Positions 47,123 to 57,250 of a stretch of DNA of 64,000 nucleotides are shown in pieces. Origin of the DNA: Chlorobium sp. (GTDB taxonomy: Bacteria; Bacteroidota; Chlorobiia; Chlorobiales; Chlorobiaceae); NCBI GenBank assembly GCA_005862285.1, contig SZXW01000014.1:1-64000 (forward strand). The letters run 5' to 3'. Every line of letters begins with the position of its first letter. Within the stretch, counting starts at the first letter, position 1. Under the pieces are notes generated by a model, which was given only the letters and a program-made list of their open reading frames with translations, made no database searches and had not been told where the DNA came from. Made by a program: the position numbers and the translations under genes.

Positions 47123-48466
47123 TCAAGATAACAGTCTCCCTTTTAAAATCAAATCATCACAGGCTCGCTCTATTTTTACCGGCATTTCCGTTCCAGTTAG
47201 ATTTGTTTCACTTTCAACCGACACTCTGAGATAGTTCCGGGTATAACCGCTGCACTCGTAGACACCGCATCGAACCTCTTTGCAATCCTCGAAAAGCACA
47301 TCCATAATCCTGCCGGCATACCGGTTATTGAACCTGGCTTCCTTTTTCTTTCCAAGCCTCGCAATTTCGTGATATCTCCGTGCAATTTCATCCGGATGAA
47401 CGGCTTTGCGCTCCTTGTTTGCAACTTGTCTCGAAAGCAAAGTCCCGGGGCGGATGGAACAGCTGAAAACATGAAGATAAGCTACCGGAAGCTCTTCAAT
47501 AAACCGGCATATCTCAAGAAAATCAGTTTCCGTTTCACCCGGATATCCAACCATCACATCGGCTCCTATCGCACAATCAGTAATACTTTCAACTGCTTTA
47601 TATATCCTTTCACGGTAGAGATCAGTGTCATAACGTCTCTGCATCGCCCGAAGTATGGCGTTGGAACCGCTTTGAAGCGGAACATGAAAATGGGGTACTA
47701 TTTTTTCAGAATTTCCGACTAACGAGATCATCGTATCATCAAGAAATTCCGGTTCGATCGAACTGATACGCAGACGGCTGACATCAACCGTCTCAAGCAA
47801 TCGCAACAGATCGGATAACATCATTCCGTTATATCGGTAATCACCTATATTAACACCGGTTATAACTATTTCCATATACCCGTTCCTTGAAAGATTGCAT
47901 GCCTGTTCAACAATTTGCGCATCAGACAAAGACCTTGACTTTCCTCTTGCCTCCGGAATGGCGCAATATGAACAACCGAAATCACAACCATCCTGTATTT
48001 TTAAAAAAGCACGAGTTCTTTCTTTGCTTTCTTCAGAATACAATGAATATCCTTCATGAATATCTTTAAATGTACAAGCAGGAGAAACTTTGACAAGCGG
48101 TTCTACTGATACATGTTCACCTGTATCATGATACCATTCAAGATTATACTTTTCGTTGTTGCCCAGAATAGCATCGACTCCCTCTATACTTGCAAGTATT
48201 TCCGAATTCAGTTGTGAATAACAGCCTATAACCGCTATACGGCTCGAAGGATTTTTTCTGATTATTCTTCTGATTTTCTGACGACATTTCTGTTCGGCCT
48301 GTTTTGTTACCGCACAGGTATGAATAATTATAAGTTCTGCCCCATCCTCTATGGAAGATATCTGCCAGCCCTCTTTACTCAACTTGTCAAGAATAGAAGA
48401 CGTTTCCGCATAATTGAGTTTACAGCCAAGTGTTACTGCCGCTACAGTTTTTGTATTTATATTCAT
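47123..48466 (-). CDS. mtaB: tRNA t6A37 methylthiotransferase MtaB
   Basis: Radical SAM enzyme that turns t6A37 into ms2t6A37, acting after TsaC (5713). The 447-residue protein has the N-terminal UPF0004 domain with cysteines in VTLGCKLNYAE, IIHTCAVTKQAE and IGCYSQLN; the radical SAM motif CDFGCSYCAIPEARGK; and a C-terminal TRAM-like domain. CKLN in place of the MiaB-type CQMN fits MtaB rather than MiaB or RimO. Confidence 0.92.
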   Translation of the reverse strand: MNINTKTVAAVTLGCKLNYAETSSILDKLSKEGWQISSIEDGAELIIIHTCAVTKQAEQKCRQKIRRIIRKNPSSRIAVIGCYSQLNSEILASIEGVDAILGNNEKYNLEWYHDTGEHVSVEPLVKVSPACTFKDIHEGYSLYSEESKERTRAFLKIQDGCDFGCSYCAIPEARGKSRSLSDAQIVEQACNLSRNGYMEIVITGVNIGDYRYNGMMLSDLLRLLETVDVSRLRISSIEPEFLDDTMISLVGNSEKIVPHFHVPLQSGSNAILRAMQRRYDTDLYRERIYKAVESITDCAIGADVMVGYPGETETDFLEICRFIEELPVAYLHVFSCSIRPGTLLSRQVANKERKAVHPDEIARRYHEIARLGKKKEARFNNRYAGRIMDVLFEDCKEVRCGVYECSGYTRNYLRVSVESETNLTGTEMPVKIERACDDLILKGRLLS

Positions 48467-48634
48467 ATTAAACTTTTACCTTATTCCCATACTCTGAAAA
48501 CACTCGTCAATATTATTTCAGACCTTTTAATATTGCGAAAACAAACAAACAATATTATTTTGGATAGATACTTCATTTATTATATATTTTATTAGTTAAT
48601 CACGTCAGTATAAAAAACATTAATATTGGAAAAC

Positions 48635-49096
48635 ATGAGCGCATTAAAAAAGGATATTGGATCCCCTGACAAGTATGATCTTTTCATTCAAAAAATTGAT
48701 CATTTTCAAACACTCGTAGAAGAAAAAAAGAAACTTCAGGCCAAAATAGCTGAAACTCAAAGTGAATTCCAGGAGAAAATAAAGCCACTTGAAGATGAAC
48801 TGAACAGTATTATAAAAAAGCTCGAGTCAAATCTTTCGAAACTTGAAGGCACAGCACCTGCAGAAACAACTGTCACTTCAAAGTTCGGACGTGGTCAGCT
48901 TGGTGCTGCAATCAAGAATCTGCTCCGTTCAAACCCTGATAAAACCTTCAAACCAAGGGATATCGGAGAAGCTCTCAACACAAAAGGAACAACTGTCAGC
49001 CTCTGGTTCAACAAATACGGAGCTACGGATCCTGAAATTGAACGTGTTCCCGCAGGAAAGGATGGCAAGCGTTTTGTTTACCAGATAAAAAGGTAA
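48635..49096 (+). CDS. Hypothetical coiled-coil protein with C-terminal helical domain
   Basis: 153 residues, not recognised. A coiled coil spans about residues 15-75 (LVEEKKKLQAKIAETQSEFQ, PLEDELNSIIKKLESNLSKL). After a linker, FGRGQLGAAIKNLLRSNPDK and TFKPRDIGEALNTKGTTVSL with WFNKYGA suggest a small winged-helix-like fold. A TTG three codons upstream (48626) is an alternative start. It is monocistronic, divergent from mtaB, and ends at a perfect bidirectional terminator. Confidence 0.75.
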   Translation: MSALKKDIGSPDKYDLFIQKIDHFQTLVEEKKKLQAKIAETQSEFQEKIKPLEDELNSIIKKLESNLSKLEGTAPAETTVTSKFGRGQLGAAIKNLLRSNPDKTFKPRDIGEALNTKGTTVSLWFNKYGATDPEIERVPAGKDGKRFVYQIKR

Positions 49097-49132
49097 GCAT
49101 TCCGAACGCATTCAATTCATGACTGCTCTGTC

Positions 49133-49170
49133 AATCAAAAAAAGCGCATTTCGATGCGCTTTTTTTGATT
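49133..49170. terminator. Perfect bidirectional terminator with UUCG loop
   Basis: Arms of 17 bases (AATCAAAAAAAGCGCAT and its complement) enclose the tetraloop TTCG. The A7 and T7 runs make it usable from both sides, for the gene at 48635 and for leftward rodA. Confidence 0.9.
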
Positions 49171-49180
49171 TCGCTTGTTT

Positions 49181-50422
49181 TTAATACCCAAGAAGCCGTT
49201 TGTTCCTATAAAAGTTCATTGCAAGTCCAACCATGATCATATTGCCCAGCAGAGAGGAGCCGCCATAAGAAACAAATGGAAGAGGAACACCTATTACCGG
49301 AAACAAGCCTATAGTCATACCAATATTGACGACAACATGTGTAAATAAAAGTGATATGAAGCCTGTCAATGTCAATTCAACAAATTTATTTTTTATTACA
49401 GCAACTGCCCCTGCCAATCTGAGTATCAGTGCAAGGTAAAATATTATTAATAAAGCTGTTAAAATAAAACCGAATTCTTCGGCTATTACACAGAATATGA
49501 AATCAGTCCATTGAGCGGGAATAAAACGCAACTGGGTCTGTGTCCCATGAAGAAACCCTTTCCCGAATAACCCTCCTGAAGTTATTGCAATTTTAGCCTG
49601 CAACACATTGTATCCGGCACCTTGAGGATCAGACATGGGGTCAAGAAATATCTGGATCCTTTTCATCTGGTGTGGTAAAAGGATCTTACCTGCATATTTA
49701 TTAGTAAAAAAGCCGGCAATCAAGCCTGAGGTCATGATAAAAACCTGATGTATTTTGAATCCTTTTTTCCAGATAACAAGTGCTATGAATCCCAATAATG
49801 AAATAAAAATAATAAAGTTGATACCGAAAAAACCCGATATCAGCGTAAGCAGCGGAAAGGAAATAAGCATAAGTATATAGATATCAAATCCGGCAACAAT
49901 GATCATCGGGATGACAAAAGACATACAGGTGATTGTTGTTCCCATATCTCCCTGTAAGGCAATGAGTAGTGCAGGAACCATAGGAATTGCCAGCGCGATC
50001 ATTAAATTCTTAATTGAATCAATTTTAGTTTCATCATCTGAAAGAAATTTGCCAAGCGCGAGTATCGTCGCATGCTTAACAATTTCTGAAGGCTGAAAAC
50101 TGAAAAACCCGATTCTGAACCAGCTCGCATGACCACCAACTTTCTTGCCAACAATCAAAACTCCTATAAGCAAAATTACTCCTATTGCATAAAAGATATA
50201 GGAGTTATCTCGTATAAAACGTATATCGTTGAAAATTATAAACCCCACTAACGCTACGCCAATCAAAGCCCAGGTCAGTTGTCGGAAGAAAAGACCCGTT
50301 TCACCAGTTCCATTTGTTGCGCTGTAAATGGCCATCAATCCAAAAACAATAATCCCTAACATCGGGATTAGAAGCCAGAAATCGATATTTGAGTTCGAAT
50401 TGATTCTGTTTTCCATTATCAT
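49181..50422 (-). CDS. rodA: Rod-shape-determining protein RodA (SEDS glycosyltransferase)
   Basis: Peptidoglycan polymerase of cell elongation, 413 residues, about ten membrane segments. SEDS features are seen in [14 protein letters not shown] near the N-terminus, [35 protein letters not shown], and the C-terminal [20 protein letters not shown]. RodA is preferred over FtsW by overall fit, although no mreC or pbp2 gene is adjacent. Two ATGs (50422 and 50416) are equally possible. Divergent from era. Confidence 0.9.
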   Translation of the reverse strand: MIMENRINSNSNIDFWLLIPMLGIIVFGLMAIYSATNGTGETGLFFRQLTWALIGVALVGFIIFNDIRFIRDNSYIFYAIGVILLIGVLIVGKKVGGHASWFRIGFFSFQPSEIVKHATILALGKFLSDDETKIDSIKNLMIALAIPMVPALLIALQGDMGTTITCMSFVIPMIIVAGFDIYILMLISFPLLTLISGFFGINFIIFISLLGFIALVIWKKGFKIHQVFIMTSGLIAGFFTNKYAGKILLPHQMKRIQIFLDPMSDPQGAGYNVLQAKIAITSGGLFGKGFLHGTQTQLRFIPAQWTDFIFCVIAEEFGFILTALLIIFYLALILRLAGAVAVIKNKFVELTLTGFISLLFTHVVVNIGMTIGLFPVIGVPLPFVSYGGSSLLGNMIMVGLAMNFYRNKRLLGY

Positions 50423-50512
50423 AAAATCAATACATTACCCTTTTAGTTATTACCAGAGGTAAATATTTGCTATAGTTCCCTGAAAACTGACTGAACAAAT
50501 TTTAAACTGTAT

Positions 50513-51430
50513 ATGGAGAATACAACCTATTCCTGCGGCTTTGCGGTTATTGCCGGTCCTCCTAATGCAGGCAAATCCACGCTGCTTAACGAACTGCTCG
50601 ACTATAAGCTTTCCATAGTAACACCAAAACCGCAAACAACAAGAAAAAAAATCACAGGAATATACCACAAGGACAATTGCCAGATCATTTTTCTTGATAC
50701 TCCGGGAATAATGGACCCGGAACAGAAGCTGCATGAATCGATGCTCGCGATCGTGCGTGAAACTCTAAAAGAGGCCGACGTCGTGATTGCACTTCTGCCT
50801 TATTCGAAAAAAAATAATCTTTTTGACCGTGAATTTGCTGAGGAACTTTTTAATAAATGGCTGAAACATGCCCGAAAACCGGTAATTGCCGTACTCAATA
50901 AATGCGATCTTGTCAGCTGTGAACAGCAGGACGAGGCTGAAGAAATCATAAGAAATACCTGGCATCCGGATGCCGTCCTTTCGGTTTCCGCCCTGAAAAG
51001 AACCAACCTCGACACTCTTGTCAAAACAATAGAGCCATTTCTGCCTGCATCCCCGCCGTTATATCCTGAAGATATAATCAGTACTGCACCCGAACGGTTT
51101 TTCGCGAGCGAAATCATCCGTGAAAAAATATTTCTGTTTTACGGACAGGAGATCCCCTATTCAACCGAGGTTGTGGTCGACGAGTTCAGGGAACAGCATG
51201 AAGCCGATCCTTCCAGAAAAGACCTCATCCGCTGCTCGATTATCGTTGAACGTGAAAGCCAGAAACAGATCCTGATCGGACAGAAAGGCGCTGCCCTGAA
51301 AAAACTGGGGCAGTCGGCGAGAAAAGATATTGAGGAAATGCTTGGAAGACCGGTATTCCTTGAACTGTTTGTGAAAATCCGCCCTGACTGGCGAAAGAAA
51401 CACAATCTGCTGAAAAGTTATGGTTACTGA
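50513..51430 (+). CDS. era: GTPase Era
   Basis: Ribosome-assembly GTPase acting on the 16S rRNA 3' end. The 305-residue product has G1 [18 protein letters not shown]3 [15 protein letters not shown]4 LNKCDLV, and a C-terminal KH domain ([20 protein letters not shown]). The stop is followed at 51431 by the short repeat TATGACCGATC and a strong terminator shared with rpsA. Confidence 0.96.
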   Translation: MENTTYSCGFAVIAGPPNAGKSTLLNELLDYKLSIVTPKPQTTRKKITGIYHKDNCQIIFLDTPGIMDPEQKLHESMLAIVRETLKEADVVIALLPYSKKNNLFDREFAEELFNKWLKHARKPVIAVLNKCDLVSCEQQDEAEEIIRNTWHPDAVLSVSALKRTNLDTLVKTIEPFLPASPPLYPEDIISTAPERFFASEIIREKIFLFYGQEIPYSTEVVVDEFREQHEADPSRKDLIRCSIIVERESQKQILIGQKGAALKKLGQSARKDIEEMLGRPVFLELFVKIRPDWRKKHNLLKSYGY

Positions 51431-51462
51431 TATGACCGATCCGTCCGATCCGTCCAATCAAA

Positions 51463-51502
51463 AAAAAAGCTGCCCCGGTTTTGCATCCGGGGCAGCTTTT
51501 TT
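51463..51502. terminator. Perfect bidirectional terminator between era and rpsA
   Basis: Arms of 16 bases (AAAAAAGCTGCCCCGG and complement) enclose TTTTGCAT. The core AAGCTGCCCC is shared with the terminator at 38167, and both are preceded by TATGACCGATC. Confidence 0.9.
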
Positions 51503-51526
51503 CATTATCGGACTTCAAAAAAGCGC

Positions 51527-53311
51527 TTATTTCTCGGCAGCTTTTTCCCCGCCTCTCTTGTCTGAGGATTTGAAAGGAGGCTCCAGTTCAGCTGATGCAG
51601 CCTCGATCTCCTTTTTCTCGTTGGGATGGGCCTGCAGATACGCCTCGATCTCTTCCCTGCTCTTGTCCTTGAAATATTCAAGTGCGGAAAGAATGATACG
51701 CTTGTTCTCCTTGTCGAACTCGATGACACGAAGAGGCAGTTCATCACCGATCTTGAACGATGAATGGATATCCTTCACACCGCCCTGAAGGAGGTGCGAC
51801 ACAGGAACAAAGCCATCAACATCGCCTGGAAGAATCACGATGACTCCCTTTTCGATGATCTGTGAGATCTGACCAGGAGTTTCAGCACCAACGGCATACT
51901 TCTGTTCGAATTCATCCCACGGGTCCTGGTTGATCTGTTTGTGACCGAGCGCTATCCTGCGGGCATGGACATCAAACTTGAGAACCTTGACTTCAAGTTC
52001 CTGGTTCTTTTTGACCAGTTCGCTCGGATGGCGGATTTTCTTGGTCCATGAAAGGTCGGAAATATGAACAAGGCCGTCGACACCGGGCTCGAGCTCGACG
52101 AAAACGCCGAAATCGGTGATATTGCTGACGGTGCCTTTATGCAGTGAACCTTCGACATATTTCTCGGAAAGAGCGATCCATGGATCCTCGTTCACCCGCT
52201 TCATGGAAAGTGAAAGCTTGGTGTGGTCCTTGTCGATGTTGAGGATGACACACTCGACTTCCTGCCCGAGCGTGACGAACTGACCCGGATGCTTGATATG
52301 CTGTGTCCAGCTCATTTCGGAAATATGAACAAGGCCTTCGATACCTTTCTCGATTTCGACGAAGGCGCCGTAATCGGTGATCGATACGACACGGCCCTGG
52401 GCTTTCGAGCCGACCGGATATTTGAGCTCGATATTTTCCCATGGATGTGATTCGAGCTGCTTCATGCCGAGAGAGACACGCTTGGTGTTCTCGTCGAATC
52501 CGACAACAACAACCTTGATAGGCTGATCAAGCTCCACAACTTCCGAAGGATGATTGATCCTGCCCCAGGTGATGTCGGTAATGTGGACAAGGCCGTCGAG
52601 ACCGCCGAGATCGACAAAAATACCGAAATCGGTGATATTCTTGACGGTACCTTCGAGCACCATACCCACCTTGATGTTGGCGAGCATCTCTTCGCGGCGT
52701 GCGGCATAAGCCTCTTCAAGAATGACTTTATGGCTGACGACAATATTCTGTGTGACCGGATTGATCTTGACAACCCTGAAGTCCATGGTCTGGCCGACAA
52801 GGGCATCAAAGTCACGGACCGGTTTGACATCGATCTGGGATCCCGGAAGGAAGGCTTCCACACCGGAAAGCGAAACGGTCATACCGCCTTTGACGCGGTT
52901 GATGATCTTGCCGGTAATAATGGTATCGTTTTCGATCGAATCGTAAATCTTGTCCCAGATTCTCAGGACATCCGCCTTCTTCTTTGAAAGAATGAGCTGT
53001 CCCATCTTGTCCTCGATGTTCTCGAGGTATACTTCAACATCATCTCCAACCTTTACCTCATCATCAGCCCTGAACTCGAGGAGCGGCACGATACCTTCCG
53101 ACTTGAAACCGACATCGATCGTGACATCCTTGTTGGATATCGAGACAATCCTGCCTTTGATAATCTCGTTTTCGGTGATTTCATTGAGCGTGCTGGTGTA
53201 AAGCTGCTCCATCTGCGCAAGTTCGGCCGGCTCGTAAAGAGCAAAAACCTTGATTTTTTTCCTCGCAGGTCTTTCCTTGACCTTTTTGTCCTGTGTGAAT
53301 GCTTCTGCCAT
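51527..53311 (-). CDS. rpsA: 30S ribosomal protein S1
   Basis: mRNA-binding ribosomal protein, 594 residues with six S1 OB folds. They begin at [100 protein letters not shown] and [20 protein letters not shown]. Repeats three to five are closest to each other and carry GLVHI motifs. The C-terminal tail is charged. cmk lies 108 bases upstream in the same direction, a common cmk-rpsA pairing. Confidence 0.96.
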   Translation of the reverse strand: MAEAFTQDKKVKERPARKKIKVFALYEPAELAQMEQLYTSTLNEITENEIIKGRIVSISNKDVTIDVGFKSEGIVPLLEFRADDEVKVGDDVEVYLENIEDKMGQLILSKKKADVLRIWDKIYDSIENDTIITGKIINRVKGGMTVSLSGVEAFLPGSQIDVKPVRDFDALVGQTMDFRVVKINPVTQNIVVSHKVILEEAYAARREEMLANIKVGMVLEGTVKNITDFGIFVDLGGLDGLVHITDITWGRINHPSEVVELDQPIKVVVVGFDENTKRVSLGMKQLESHPWENIELKYPVGSKAQGRVVSITDYGAFVEIEKGIEGLVHISEMSWTQHIKHPGQFVTLGQEVECVILNIDKDHTKLSLSMKRVNEDPWIALSEKYVEGSLHKGTVSNITDFGVFVELEPGVDGLVHISDLSWTKKIRHPSELVKKNQELEVKVLKFDVHARRIALGHKQINQDPWDEFEQKYAVGAETPGQISQIIEKGVIVILPGDVDGFVPVSHLLQGGVKDIHSSFKIGDELPLRVIEFDKENKRIILSALEYFKDKSREEIEAYLQAHPNEKKEIEAASAELEPPFKSSDKRGGEKAAEK

Positions 53312-53419
53312 TAATTGTTTCCTTCCTCTCTTGAATTTACCTGTCTGCCGCGAGAGATTTCAGCAGGAGGGTTTGTGGTTAATGAAAAAAAATATTGAAA
53401 CCTGTCATCGTACCGCTGT

Positions 53420-54133
53420 TTATCGGTCGTCCTTCAGTAATGAAAATGCAAGCTCATATACTTTCTGAACCTGCTGCTCAACGGTAAGATCCGATGTATC
53501 GATTTCCATCGCATCAGGATGTTTCCTCAGGGGAGCATGCTCCCGTTCAGCATCGGCCCTGTCCCTTTCCCTTATCTCTTCTTCAAGCTCCTCGATGCCT
53601 GGAAGTCCGGATGCGCTATTCGACTTTGCCTTCAATTCCGCATACCGCCGTTCAGCTCTTTCGCGGGCATCGGCCACCAGAAATATCTTCAGTTCGGCAT
53701 CAGGAAAAACAATGGTCCCGATATCTCTTCCGTCCATGACCACTCCGCGCAGTTTTCCAAGTTCCTGCTGCATCTGTCTCAGCCTGTCACGAACCGGTTT
53801 GAGCGAACTGATAAAACTCACTTCACGGCTGACACGGTTATCCCTGATCGCTTCCGTGACATCGGTACCGTCGAGGAAAACATGGTCACCGTCAAAACGG
53901 ATAGTGATATCCTCCAATAAAGCAACAACGCTCTCTGGAGAGCGCCGTAAGTCATCGATAACGTTCCTGCGTATGGCTTTCAGGGTTACTGAGCGGTACA
54001 TCGCTCCGGTATCGATATAGGTATAACCCAGCATTCTGGCCACTTTCCGGGCTGTTGTACTTTTTCCGGAAGCCGCCGGGCCATCTATGGCAATAATGAT
54101 ACGATTCGTTCTGATACCCTGCTCCACGTGCAT
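53420..54133 (-). CDS. cmk: Cytidylate kinase
   Basis: Phosphorylates CMP and dCMP. The 237-residue protein has P-loop [37 protein letters not shown], and [20 protein letters not shown], followed by the lid region [14 protein letters not shown]. Leftward, divergent from ychF with a 112-base gap holding both promoters, and upstream of rpsA. Confidence 0.95.
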   Translation of the reverse strand: MHVEQGIRTNRIIIAIDGPAASGKSTTARKVARMLGYTYIDTGAMYRSVTLKAIRRNVIDDLRRSPESVVALLEDITIRFDGDHVFLDGTDVTEAIRDNRVSREVSFISSLKPVRDRLRQMQQELGKLRGVVMDGRDIGTIVFPDAELKIFLVADARERAERRYAELKAKSNSASGLPGIEELEEEIRERDRADAEREHAPLRKHPDAMEIDTSDLTVEQQVQKVYELAFSLLKDDR

Positions 54134-54245
54134 TTTACATTAGCCCGCTATTTTATAAAAATAATTTGCTTTTTCCAAACATATTGTTTAGATGTTAGCC
54201 TTGAATGTACTTGAGAGCGGCAACTTCACTTAAAACCATTATTCT

Positions 54246-55337
54246 ATGTCTCTTCGCTGCGGCATTGTCGGGCTCCCGAACGTAGGGAAATCGACGCTTT
54301 TCAACGCCATCACGGCAAAACAGGCAGAAGCCGCCAACTATCCTTTCTGTACCATCGAGCCGAATGTCGGAACCGTGCTTGTTCCGGATGAAAGAATGCA
54401 ACTGATCGCCGATGTTGTGAAAACACCGACACTGGTCCCGGCAGCACTTGAAATAGTCGATATAGCCGGACTGGTTAAAGGTGCAAGCAAGGGAGAAGGC
54501 CTCGGCAACCAGTTTCTCTCCCATATCAGGGAAGTCGATGCAATCGTTCACGTCGTCCGGTGTTTTGATGACGAAAATATCATCCATGTTGAAGGGAAAA
54601 TCAACCCTGCCGCCGACATTGAAACCATCGAAACCGAATTGATGCTGGCCGACCTCGATAGCATGGAGCGCCGGCTCGACAGGCTGAAAAAAAATGCAAG
54701 AAAGGAAAAAGAGCTGATCCAGCAGGTCGAGCTTGCTGAAAAAATAATAAAAGGCCTTGGTGAAGGCATCCCGGTCCGCAGGATAGTCGAGACCCCGGAA
54801 GAACAGGCAACTGCAAGGCAGTTTTTCCTGCTCTCTTTCAAGCCGGTTCTTTTTGCAGCCAATGTTGCTGAGTCGGATCTGCCAAATGGAAACAGTTATA
54901 CGGAAAAAGTAGCTGAGATTGCGGCCGCATCAGGTGCCAAAATGCTGATCATCAGCGCCAGAGCCGAGGCCGATATCGCAGAACTTCCCGAAGAAGAACG
55001 TCCGGAATTTCTGGAAAGCCTCGGACTGAAAATGTCCGGACTTGACCGGCTGATCCAGACAGCATATGACCTGCTCGGGCTCCAGACCTACTTCACGGCC
55101 GGTGAAAAGGAAGTCCATGCATGGACCATTCGCAAAGGTGCCGCCGCTCCTGAAGCTGCAGGCGCGATACATTCAGATTTCGAAAAAGGGTTCATCCGTG
55201 CCGAAGTAATGTTCTACAAGGATCTGATCGATCTCGGTTCCGAACAGAAAGTCAGGGAAGCGGGAAAACTCCGCTCCGAGGGACGGGATTACATCGTCAG
55301 GGACGGCGACGTGATCGTTTTCCGTTTCAACGTTTAA
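54246..55337 (+). CDS. ychF: Redox-regulated ATPase YchF (Obg-like)
   Basis: Translation-associated Obg-family P-loop ATPase, 363 residues. It has G1 [31 protein letters not shown]3 [20 protein letters not shown], and a C-terminal TGS domain ending [19 protein letters not shown]. First gene of a rightward series with murI (20 bases later). Confidence 0.95.
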   Translation: MSLRCGIVGLPNVGKSTLFNAITAKQAEAANYPFCTIEPNVGTVLVPDERMQLIADVVKTPTLVPAALEIVDIAGLVKGASKGEGLGNQFLSHIREVDAIVHVVRCFDDENIIHVEGKINPAADIETIETELMLADLDSMERRLDRLKKNARKEKELIQQVELAEKIIKGLGEGIPVRRIVETPEEQATARQFFLLSFKPVLFAANVAESDLPNGNSYTEKVAEIAAASGAKMLIISARAEADIAELPEEERPEFLESLGLKMSGLDRLIQTAYDLLGLQTYFTAGEKEVHAWTIRKGAAAPEAAGAIHSDFEKGFIRAEVMFYKDLIDLGSEQKVREAGKLRSEGRDYIVRDGDVIVFRFNV

Positions 55338-55357
55338 TTTTTTAACACCGGCCTGAC

Positions 55358-56173
55358 ATGCACCATAAAGTTACAACTGACAGCCCCATCGGTATTTTCG
55401 ATTCGGGTATCGGGGGACTGACTGTCGTCAAAGCGATCCGGGCCGCTCTGCCTTTCGAAAAAATCATCTATTTCGGAGATACGGCGAGAGTTCCCTATGG
55501 CACTAAATCCCAGGTTACCATTCGTAAATATGCGGCTGATGATACAGCCATTCTCATGCGGTACCAGCCCAAATTGATCATTGTAGCGTGCAACACCGTT
55601 TCAGCTCTCGCTCTCGATGTGGTTGAAAAAGTATGCGGCAGCATACCGGTGATCGGCGTACTGAAAGCCGGTGCGGGTCTTGCTGTGGAGGCAACCTCCA
55701 ATAACCGGATCGGCGTCATCGGAACACAGGCGACGATATGCTCGAATGCCTACGCATGCACCATCAATGAGCTTGATCCCGATATACATGTGGTTTCGAA
55801 GGCATGCCCGCTTTTCGTTCCCCTTGCCGAGGAGGGACTCATCGACCATGATGCGACAAGGCTCATTGCGAGGGACTACCTTGCAGGAATCATCAATCAG
55901 GATATTGACACGCTGGTCCTCGGCTGCACACATTATCCAATCCTGCGAAGAATAATCGAGGAAACGATCGGGACGGCAATCCGCATCATAGATTCGGCCG
56001 AAGCGGTTGCCCTGCGGACAAGGGAACTTCTCGAGGAATCCGGACTGTTGAACAATTCGGGAGAGAATGCTTTACCACACTTGATGGTAAGCGACCTTCC
56101 CCAGAAGTTCAGCATGATATACAAGCTCTTCCTCGGATCGGAACTGCCTGACGTCGAGCTGGTGGAAGTGTAA
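55358..56173 (+). CDS. murI: Glutamate racemase
   Basis: Supplies D-glutamate for peptidoglycan. The 271-residue protein has [17 protein letters not shown] and [13 protein letters not shown] near the N-terminus. The catalytic cysteine pair lies in [13 protein letters not shown] and [15 protein letters not shown]. Follows ychF by 20 bases, ispH follows after 70. Confidence 0.95.
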   Translation: MHHKVTTDSPIGIFDSGIGGLTVVKAIRAALPFEKIIYFGDTARVPYGTKSQVTIRKYAADDTAILMRYQPKLIIVACNTVSALALDVVEKVCGSIPVIGVLKAGAGLAVEATSNNRIGVIGTQATICSNAYACTINELDPDIHVVSKACPLFVPLAEEGLIDHDATRLIARDYLAGIINQDIDTLVLGCTHYPILRRIIEETIGTAIRIIDSAEAVALRTRELLEESGLLNNSGENALPHLMVSDLPQKFSMIYKLFLGSELPDVELVEV

Positions 56174-56243
56174 TACCATAAATTGAGAATCCCTGGCTTT
56201 TTCTGCCAGGTATGTTACATATTATTGTTTTAACCGGTTCATT

Positions 56244-57236
56244 GTGAAAGTTAACCTTGACAGAACTTCCTCGGGTTTCTGCATCGGTGTGCAGGGCACC
56301 ATTCATGTCGCAGAAGAAAAACTGCGGGAAAATGGCGTGCTGTACTCTCTCGGTGATGTCGTCCACAACGAAGTCGAGGTGAAAAGGCTCGAGTCGCTCG
56401 GCCTGATCACCATCGACGATGAAAGGCTCGATGAGCTGGAAAACGCTCCCGTGCTGATAAGGGCACACGGCGAGCCGCCTTCGACATACAGAACAGCCGA
56501 ACAAAACAATCTGGCGGTGACAGACACAACCTGTCCGGTCGTTTCAAGGCTTCAGCGCACTGTCCGGCTCCTGCATCAGCTCGGTTACCAGATCATCATT
56601 TACGGCAAGCGGGCCCACCCGGAGGTTATCGGTATCAACGGACAATGCGGCAACAGCGCCGTTATCATCAAACATGCCGACCTGTCGGACCCGGAAGAAA
56701 CGAAAGCGCTGGACCTCACGAAAAAATCAGCGCTGATTTCCCAGACTACCATGGATGTTCCGGGTTTTTACGAGCTCAAGGCCAATCTCGAAAAACTCTT
56801 CGCCCCATCGGAAACAGATGGAAATAAGCCCTGGATGGCAATCCGGGACATCGACATAACGGCGGAAATCACCGGTGTCCGCCCCATGCCCTCTCACGTA
56901 TACAAGGATACCATCTGCGTCCAGGTATCGAGCCGCAACCGGAAGCTGCATGACTTTGCTCTTGCCAATGCTTGCATCGTTTTTGTCGCCGGCAAGAAAA
57001 GCTCGAACGGACAGGTGCTTTACAATATCTGCAGGGAAGCAAATCCACGAAGCTATTTCATCGAAGATACCAGCGATCTCGATGAGCGGTGGTTCACAGA
57101 AAGTGACGGAACAGCCGTCACGAGTGTCGGCGTCTGCGGTGCTACTTCGACACCGATGTGGCTGCTCGAAAAAGTCGCTGCCTATATCGAGGCAACCTTC
57201 GGAAAATCGCCGGAAGCCGGAAACAAGGAACAATAA
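56244..57236 (+). CDS. ispH: HMBPP reductase (IspH/LytB)
   Basis: Last step of the MEP isoprenoid pathway, giving IPP and DMAPP. This supplies carotenoids, menaquinone and chlorophyll tails in this organism. The [4Fe-4S] enzyme has its three cysteines in [29 protein letters not shown] and [16 protein letters not shown]. The 330-residue frame starts at GTG (56244), since homology begins [12 protein letters not shown]. The ferredoxin-flavoprotein gene starts 14 bases downstream. Confidence 0.95.
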   Translation: MKVNLDRTSSGFCIGVQGTIHVAEEKLRENGVLYSLGDVVHNEVEVKRLESLGLITIDDERLDELENAPVLIRAHGEPPSTYRTAEQNNLAVTDTTCPVVSRLQRTVRLLHQLGYQIIIYGKRAHPEVIGINGQCGNSAVIIKHADLSDPEETKALDLTKKSALISQTTMDVPGFYELKANLEKLFAPSETDGNKPWMAIRDIDITAEITGVRPMPSHVYKDTICVQVSSRNRKLHDFALANACIVFVAGKKSSNGQVLYNICREANPRSYFIEDTSDLDERWFTESDGTAVTSVGVCGATSTPMWLLEKVAAYIEATFGKSPEAGNKEQ

Positions 57237-57250
57237 CGCTGTTTAGCCTT

